From Alloyangia pacifica (GTDB lineage Bacteria > Pseudomonadota > Alphaproteobacteria > Rhodobacterales > Rhodobacteraceae), in assembly GCF_900116195.1 (NCBI RefSeq), contig NZ_FOZW01000009.1, forward strand, positions 165,541 through 229,540: 64,000 nt of DNA, written 5' to 3'. The first letter of the stretch is position 1; each line of letters opens with the position of its first letter. Of this stretch, positions 58,649 through 64,000 are shown piece after piece. The translations under genes and the position numbers were made by a program. The notes beneath the pieces are model-generated. The model did no database searches and was not told where the DNA came from. It saw only the letters and a program-made list of their open reading frames with translations.

Positions 58649-60301
58649 ATGCCAACACCGTTATCAACATACCTTCCCCACATTCCGGGCGATATGGCCT
58701 TGGCCACCATGTCCGGCCCCGATCCGATGAATGCGCTCCTCGATGCCGTTTCCGGCGCGGAGCCGGGCCGGGACTACCTTCGGCGTGGTGGCAGGACGGT
58801 CGCCGTCGCCGAGATCGCCGCGCTGCGTGACGGGCTTTCCGCACGGTTCGCCCCGCTTGGGATCGGCGCCGGCACGCGTGTCGCGACCCTTGTGCCGACG
58901 ACCGAACATGGGATCGCCCTGATTTTCGCCCTGGCCCGCGCCGGTGCGAACTGGATCGCGCCCAACTCTCGGCTGCCGGCCTCGGCACTGGCGCCGCAGG
59001 TCAGCCGCTGTGCTGCGACGCATCTGGTCTGCGACCCCGCGCAGGAGGAGCTGGCCCGCGCCATCGCGGCGCTGACCGGTGTCCGCGTGCTGGTGCTGTC
59101 GGACGCCACGCCCGGCGCGGCAAGCCTCGTCGCGCTGGAAACGGACACGAACGATGCCCCGCCCCTCGACATTCCAGAGGAAGCCGACACCGCCGAATTC
59201 GCGCTGTTCTTCACCTCGGGCACGACGGGGCGGTCCAAGGCCGTGAAGGTGTCGCAGGCCATGCTGATCTACGCGGCACGCGGCGCACTTGCCGTCAGCG
59301 GTGCCCGCGCGGGCGACGTGCTGCATTGCTGGGAGCCGCTGCACCATGTAGGCGGCGCGCAGCTGACGCTGATGCCGCTTCTGGTGCCCATCCGGCTCGA
59401 GCTGTTCCCACGTTTCTCGGCCAGCGCCTTCTGGTCCGAGGTGCGGGCCTGCGGCGCGACGCACATGCATTTCCTCGGCGGGATCCTCGACATCCTGCTG
59501 AAGGCGCCCGCGGGTCCCGAGGACCGCGATCACGGTCTGCGTGTCGCATGGGGCGGGGGCGCGCGCCCTGAAAGCTGGCCTGCCTTCGCCGAACGTTTCG
59601 GCGTCGAGGTCCGCGAATGCTACGGCATGACGGAATGCTCGTCGGTGGCCACGGTCAACCCGCGCGGCGTCGAACACGGGATCGGCTGGCCGCTGCCGTG
59701 GTTCGAAATCACCATCCGCGATCCGCAGACCGGCGCCGAGCTTCCCGCCGGCCAGGCCGGCGAGATCGTGATCGCCGAAACCGACCCCGGCGCGCTGAGC
59801 GCCGGCTACCTCGGCAATTCCGAAGCCACAGCGCAGACCTTCCGGGACGGCAGGCTGTTCACCTCGGACCTCGGCATGCGCGACGACGACGGCGCCTATC
59901 ACTTCCTCGGCCGCCTGGGCGACCGGGTGCGCGTGCGCGGCGAGAACGTCTCGGCCTGGGAGGTCGAGCACGTGGTGCGTGCCCATCCCGAGGTATGCGA
60001 GGTGGCCGTGATCGGCGTTGATGCCGAGATCGGCGAACAGGAACTGAAGATGTTCGTGCAGCCGTTCCCGGGCCGCGCTGTGGATCCCGTGGCGCTGACG
60101 GACTGGCTTCGCGGTCGGCTCGCCTCGTTCCAGGTCCCACGTTACGTCGCCCGGATCGACGGGTTCGAATTCACGCCAAGCCAAAGAATCAAGAAGGGCC
60201 TGCTGCCTGCGGGTACCACCGACTGCTGGGATCGTGACGCGGTACGCCGCGCGGGCGATCCGGCTGCGGGATCCAGACACACCGGAGAACCACAAACATG
60301 A
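58649..60301 (+). CDS. AMP-forming acyl-CoA synthetase/ligase
   Basis: A 550-residue adenylate-forming enzyme. P-loop-like FFTSGTTGRSKAVKVS at about 187-202, ECYGMTECSSVATVN (A5), FTSDLGMRDDDGAYHFLGRL (A7) with RVRGENVSAWEVEHVVRAHP (A8), and the C-terminal lysine in PSQRIKKGLLPAG (A10). All core motifs are intact. It resembles CaiC/crotonobetaine-CoA ligase-like and fatty-acid ligases. It would activate a carboxylic acid for the two crotonases encoded downstream; it overlaps the first of them by 4 bp. Confidence 0.92.
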   Translation: MPTPLSTYLPHIPGDMALATMSGPDPMNALLDAVSGAEPGRDYLRRGGRTVAVAEIAALRDGLSARFAPLGIGAGTRVATLVPTTEHGIALIFALARAGANWIAPNSRLPASALAPQVSRCAATHLVCDPAQEELARAIAALTGVRVLVLSDATPGAASLVALETDTNDAPPLDIPEEADTAEFALFFTSGTTGRSKAVKVSQAMLIYAARGALAVSGARAGDVLHCWEPLHHVGGAQLTLMPLLVPIRLELFPRFSASAFWSEVRACGATHMHFLGGILDILLKAPAGPEDRDHGLRVAWGGGARPESWPAFAERFGVEVRECYGMTECSSVATVNPRGVEHGIGWPLPWFEITIRDPQTGAELPAGQAGEIVIAETDPGALSAGYLGNSEATAQTFRDGRLFTSDLGMRDDDGAYHFLGRLGDRVRVRGENVSAWEVEHVVRAHPEVCEVAVIGVDAEIGEQELKMFVQPFPGRAVDPVALTDWLRGRLASFQVPRYVARIDGFEFTPSQRIKKGLLPAGTTDCWDRDAVRRAGDPAAGSRHTGEPQT

Positions 60302-61062
60302 GCGAACATGTCAAAGTCACCCGTAACGACGGGATCATGGTCATCACGCTGGACAAGCCGGCCAAGCTGAACGCCTGGGATCGCCCCATGCGCGACGTCC
60401 TGCTGTCGTGCTTCCGAGAGCTGTCGCAAAGCGAGGACCTGCGGGCCCTCGTGCTGACCGGCACGGGCGAACGGGCCTTCTGCGCTGGCCAGGACCTGTC
60501 CGAGACTCGCAGTTTCGACGGCGACAGCTCGGACGCGTGGATCGAGGAATGGCGGAACCTCTACAGCGCGATCCGCGACTGCCCCAAGCCGGTCATCGCC
60601 GCGCTGAACGGGCTCGCCGCGGGCTCGGCCTTCCAGGTCGCGCTGCTGTGCGACATCCGGGTCGGGCACGCCGGCTCGAAGATGGGCCAGCCCGAGATCA
60701 ATTCCGGCATCGTCAGCGTGACCGGCTTCTGGATCATCCGCGAGGCCCTCGGCCTGTCGCGGGCGACCGAGCTGGTGCTGTCCGGCCGTCTGATGGAGGC
60801 CGAGGAGGCGCATCGCGTCGGCATCCTGCACCACGTCGTGCCCCGCGACGAGGTGTTGTCGCGCGCCATCGCCATCGCGACCGACCTGGCAAACAAGTCC
60901 AGCATGGCCCTGCGCCTGACCAAGCGCCGTATCCGCGACGCCACGCAGGCCGATTTCGAGGACGCCATCCAGGCCGCGCAGGTCCTGCACCACGAAGCCT
61001 ACAGCTCGGGCGAGCCGCAGAAGGTCATGGACCGTTTTCTCGACCGCTCCGCCAAGAAATGA
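60298..61062 (+). CDS. Enoyl-CoA hydratase/isomerase family protein
   Basis: A 254-residue crotonase with KLNAWDRPMRDVLLSCFREL near the N-terminus, the oxyanion segment GTGERAFCAGQDLSETRSFD and a second segment LNGLAAGSAFQVALLCDIRV followed by MGQPEINSGIVSVTGFWIIR. Only one of the two canonical catalytic Glu positions is obvious (PEINSG). Directly coupled to the ligase (ATGA overlap). Reaction cannot be fixed: hydration, isomerisation or C-C cleavage are all known in this family. Confidence 0.88.
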   Translation: MSEHVKVTRNDGIMVITLDKPAKLNAWDRPMRDVLLSCFRELSQSEDLRALVLTGTGERAFCAGQDLSETRSFDGDSSDAWIEEWRNLYSAIRDCPKPVIAALNGLAAGSAFQVALLCDIRVGHAGSKMGQPEINSGIVSVTGFWIIREALGLSRATELVLSGRLMEAEEAHRVGILHHVVPRDEVLSRAIAIATDLANKSSMALRLTKRRIRDATQADFEDAIQAAQVLHHEAYSSGEPQKVMDRFLDRSAKK

Positions 61063-61117
61063 ACGGCGCCTCGCGCGCCTGATAAATGGCCCCAAGGGCC
61101 CGTTAAGAGGTATGAAG

Positions 61118-61981
61118 ATGACCACCGAACAATTCAGCAAGAACCTGTCGCCTGCCGCAGAAGACGAGCGCTTCCTTTATGGCGTATCCGAGGGGATCGC
61201 GACGATCTCGATCAACCGCGCGAACAAGCTGAACGCTCTGCTGCCCGACATGATCCTTGCCTTCTCCGACATCCTCGAGCGGGCGCGCCGCGACCCCGAG
61301 GTTCGGGCGATCGTGCTGCGCGGGGAGGGGCGTGCCTTCTGCGCCGGTGACGATCTCGCCCCCGAGGACCGGTTCAAGTACGGCCCCCCCGACATGCACA
61401 CCCGGCTCAAGATGGGCTACCCGCGGCTGGTCAACGACATCCTGCAGATGCGCAAGCCGGTGATCGCGATGGTGCAGGGCTATGCCGTTGGCGCTGGCTT
61501 CGACCTGGCGCTGGCCTGCGATTTCCGCATCGTCTCGCCCGAGACGAAGATGGCGGCGATCTTCGTCAAGCGCGGTCTGGGTGGGGGCTGTTCGTACCTG
61601 CTGCCGCGCTATGTCGGCATGGGCAAGGCGACCGAGATGCTGCTGCTGGGCGACATGGTCGAGATGGAGGAGGCCAAGGCGCTGTCGCTGGTCACCAAGG
61701 TGGTCGAGCCGGCTGATCTCGAGGCCGAAACCTACGCCCTGGCCGCGCGCCTGGCCGCAGGTGCAACGCAGGCCATCGGCGCGATCAAGAATGCCCGGAA
61801 CCAGGGCCTCGGATGCGATCCGGTCAAGGGTCTGGAATGGCTGGTGCAGGCCGAGGCGGAATGCATGTTCCACCTCGACGCCCGTGAGGGCCCGCGCGCC
61901 TTCGCGGAGCGCCGTGCGGCCAATTTCACGGGCAATTGGATCGACCTCCAATACGACGATTTCGATCCGAACTATCGCTGA
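61118..61981 (+). CDS. Enoyl-CoA hydratase/isomerase family protein
   Basis: A 287-residue crotonase: ISINRANKLNALLPDMILAF, VLRGEGRAFCAGDDLAPEDR, VQGYAVGAGFDLALACDFRI and IFVKRGLGGGCSYLLPRYVG. The FVKRGLGGG pattern, in place of PEv/PExxLG, removes the usual Glu on the second loop. Start 61118 has AAGAGG 7 nt upstream; the ATG 6 bp earlier is too close. Presence of two different crotonases after one ligase suggests two successive steps on one CoA ester. Confidence 0.87.
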   Translation: MTTEQFSKNLSPAAEDERFLYGVSEGIATISINRANKLNALLPDMILAFSDILERARRDPEVRAIVLRGEGRAFCAGDDLAPEDRFKYGPPDMHTRLKMGYPRLVNDILQMRKPVIAMVQGYAVGAGFDLALACDFRIVSPETKMAAIFVKRGLGGGCSYLLPRYVGMGKATEMLLLGDMVEMEEAKALSLVTKVVEPADLEAETYALAARLAAGATQAIGAIKNARNQGLGCDPVKGLEWLVQAEAECMFHLDAREGPRAFAERRAANFTGNWIDLQYDDFDPNYR

Positions 61982-62112
61982 CATCTCCCACGTGATTGCT
62001 TCGCGATGCGGCGGAGGGCGCGCGATAGATCATCTTGCGAATTGCCGGCGGATGCTCAAGCCAACTCGATGGCGCTTATCCGAAGCCGGGGCAGGGGCGG
62101 ACCGCCGCCAAC

Positions 62113-62145
62113 CTCCGCCTTTTCCGAGGCTCGGAAAAGGCGGAG
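62113..62145. terminator. Strong 15-bp hairpin downstream of the crotonase operon
   Basis: CTCCGCCTTTTCCGA pairs perfectly with TCGGAAAAGGCGGAG around a 3-nt loop. It lies 131 bp after the last crotonase stop. The internal A/T block and long perfect stem suit a terminator, though no U-tract follows. Confidence 0.6.
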
Positions 62146-62410
62146 CAAGGAGCTGATGGGGAAGCTCTGCGAATAGGACTTCTCGCAAATGCATTCGCGC
62201 CTCCTATGAAGACCTGGGTGCCGCATCGTCGAACGCAGCTGCGCATTTTGGGGTGGGCCCTCTAGATGCGTCGGCTCGGCTCAAATCATGGGCCGCATCT
62301 GGCTTTCCGAAGTTTCGGTTCGGTCGTGCCCGCCGGAATTCCAGGTGCGAAAGCTCTGCCTCGTTCGAGCTCGTTTGTGTTTCGCTTCGTATCGCGAGAT
62401 AAGGGCTTCG

Positions 62411-63327
<917 letters not shown>

Positions 63328-63956
63328 CCGCTTTCGGCCAGCCAATTTGCGCGGGGCTCCGCCGGGATCCATGAGTTTTGCAGTAGGGATGCGGATGTCG
63401 TCCCTCGCAAATTCTACATCGTACTCGGCTCGGCCTTACAGGACGGGAAGAAAGAAACCTCTCAGGCGCGATTGAGTCTCCAAAACACCAGCCGGCTCCA
63501 GGCCGCTCTCGATTGCAGCGCGCTCTGGACGGGCAGAAGCGGGCGCGAGGCGCCCCTTCATCGTGGCCGAAAGGTCGTCACCTGCAGACGCAGTATTCAT
63601 GAGACGCTGCCCGCCCCCGAGAGCGACGCGTATCCTGCCTCCACAAATGCTCTCGGGAAGAGACCGGGAGAAGATCGTGACTGGGGTCAGGGCAGCCGCC
63701 CGCTGTGGGCTGGACTCGGCGGGCGCGCCCGACCCGGTTGCTGGTTGCCGCTAGACAGCGTGGCCGGCTCCCGCGGCCTCTGATACCGCCATGGTCACCT
63801 GCCTGGAAAGAACCCTTCCGGCGCTCGGCCAAACAGAGCATTCCGACAGACCTAAGATTTTTCTTCCTCCAGGTGCATCCAAACCGGCCCGAGCCCGAGT
63901 CCTAGGAGTATCGAGCCCGCGGAATGGCCGCGCTCGAGACCTGAGGAGATTGAACG
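63328..63956. other. 630-bp leader/intergenic region before the last gene
   Basis: No supported gene. GC-rich segment 63650-63790 has several self-complementary runs and a CAGCCGCCCGCTGTGGGC element that faintly resembles part of a cobalamin riboswitch core, but no B12 box was found. GAGGAG at 63943-63948 serves the downstream start codon. Confidence 0.4.
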
Positions 63957-64000
63957 ATGCACAAGACCTTTTCCGCCCTGACCCTGCTGCTCACCACCTC
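63957..64000 (+). CDS. Exported protein, N-terminal fragment (cut by window edge)
   Basis: Only 14 codons are visible: MHKTFSALTLLLTT, which looks like the start of a signal peptide. GAGGAGA lies about 8 nt upstream of the ATG. Given the long leader and the neighbouring bluB, a cobalamin or cobalt uptake protein (for example a TonB-dependent receptor) is possible, but the sequence shown cannot decide. Confidence 0.7.
   Translation, partial: MHKTFSALTLLLTT

Noticed and set aside
63640..63760. Second cobalamin riboswitch
   Set aside because: No B12 box and the GGTG-AAGTCC element is missing; kept only as a weak finding.

Overview
The window is high-GC DNA packed with solute-binding-protein transporters (one ABC, two DctPQM TRAP, two TAXI TRAP, one tripartite tricarboxylate system) and CoA-linked catabolic genes. 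At its centre is a DnaA-like replication protein next to parA/parB. That replicase type together with the TRAP-rich content points to a Rhodobacterales (Roseobacter-group) alphaproteobacterium, and to an extrachromosomal replicon (plasmid or chromid) rather than the main chromosome. This is inference from gene content; no rRNA or tRNA is present to confirm it.

Layout. 1-7.3 kb (minus): an amino-acid-type ABC transporter with an AroM-like protein, a divergent SDR, a DapA-like aldolase, a hydantoinase/allantoinase-type amidohydrolase and a hydantoin-type racemase. 8.4-15.0 kb: an XRE regulator divergent from an alpha/beta hydrolase, a DctPQM TRAP transporter and an M20 N-carbamoyl-amino-acid hydrolase with an extra C-terminal domain. 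The two blocks together hold all three activities of a hydantoin route (racemase, cyclic amidase, carbamoylase). 15.1-15.5 kb: a decayed IS30-type transposase. 15.9-24.1 kb: a second DctPQM transporter with a carboxymuconolactone-decarboxylase-like protein, a beta-hydroxyacid dehydrogenase, GntR and IclR regulators and an aldehyde dehydrogenase. 24.6-42.4 kb (all minus): a large catabolic block with an alpha/beta-hydrolase-fold protein lacking its serine, a flavin reductase, TctABC, a tannase/feruloyl-esterase-family enzyme, a GntR/UTRA regulator, and a CoA-transferase/crotonase/thiolase/FadB-like pathway ending in a TAXI TRAP transporter.

42.7-49.2 kb is the replicon backbone: a truncated FAD monooxygenase, a class II Fic protein, parB, parA, a probable origin region, the DnaA-like replicase and a decayed IS5-type transposase. 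Twelve copies of the 16-bp palindrome TGTCCCCGCGGGGACA (ten perfect, two with one mismatch) lie between 44.3 and 47.2 kb, inside and around parAB, and half-sites continue up to the replicase. This is the strongest unexplained signal in the window.

49.4-62.0 kb is an apparently IclR-controlled system: a TAXI transporter, a three-subunit opine/hydroxyproline-dehydrogenase-like flavoenzyme, two paralogous Rossmann-fold proteins of unknown function, an acyl-CoA ligase and two crotonases. A shared palindrome of the GTATTGCAATGCAATAC type lies in front of the transporter and the ligase, with a weaker copy before one Rossmann-fold gene. I consider this the best candidate for an undescribed catabolic pathway. 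62.4-63.3 kb is a cobalamin riboswitch followed by bluB, and a new signal-peptide gene begins at the right edge.
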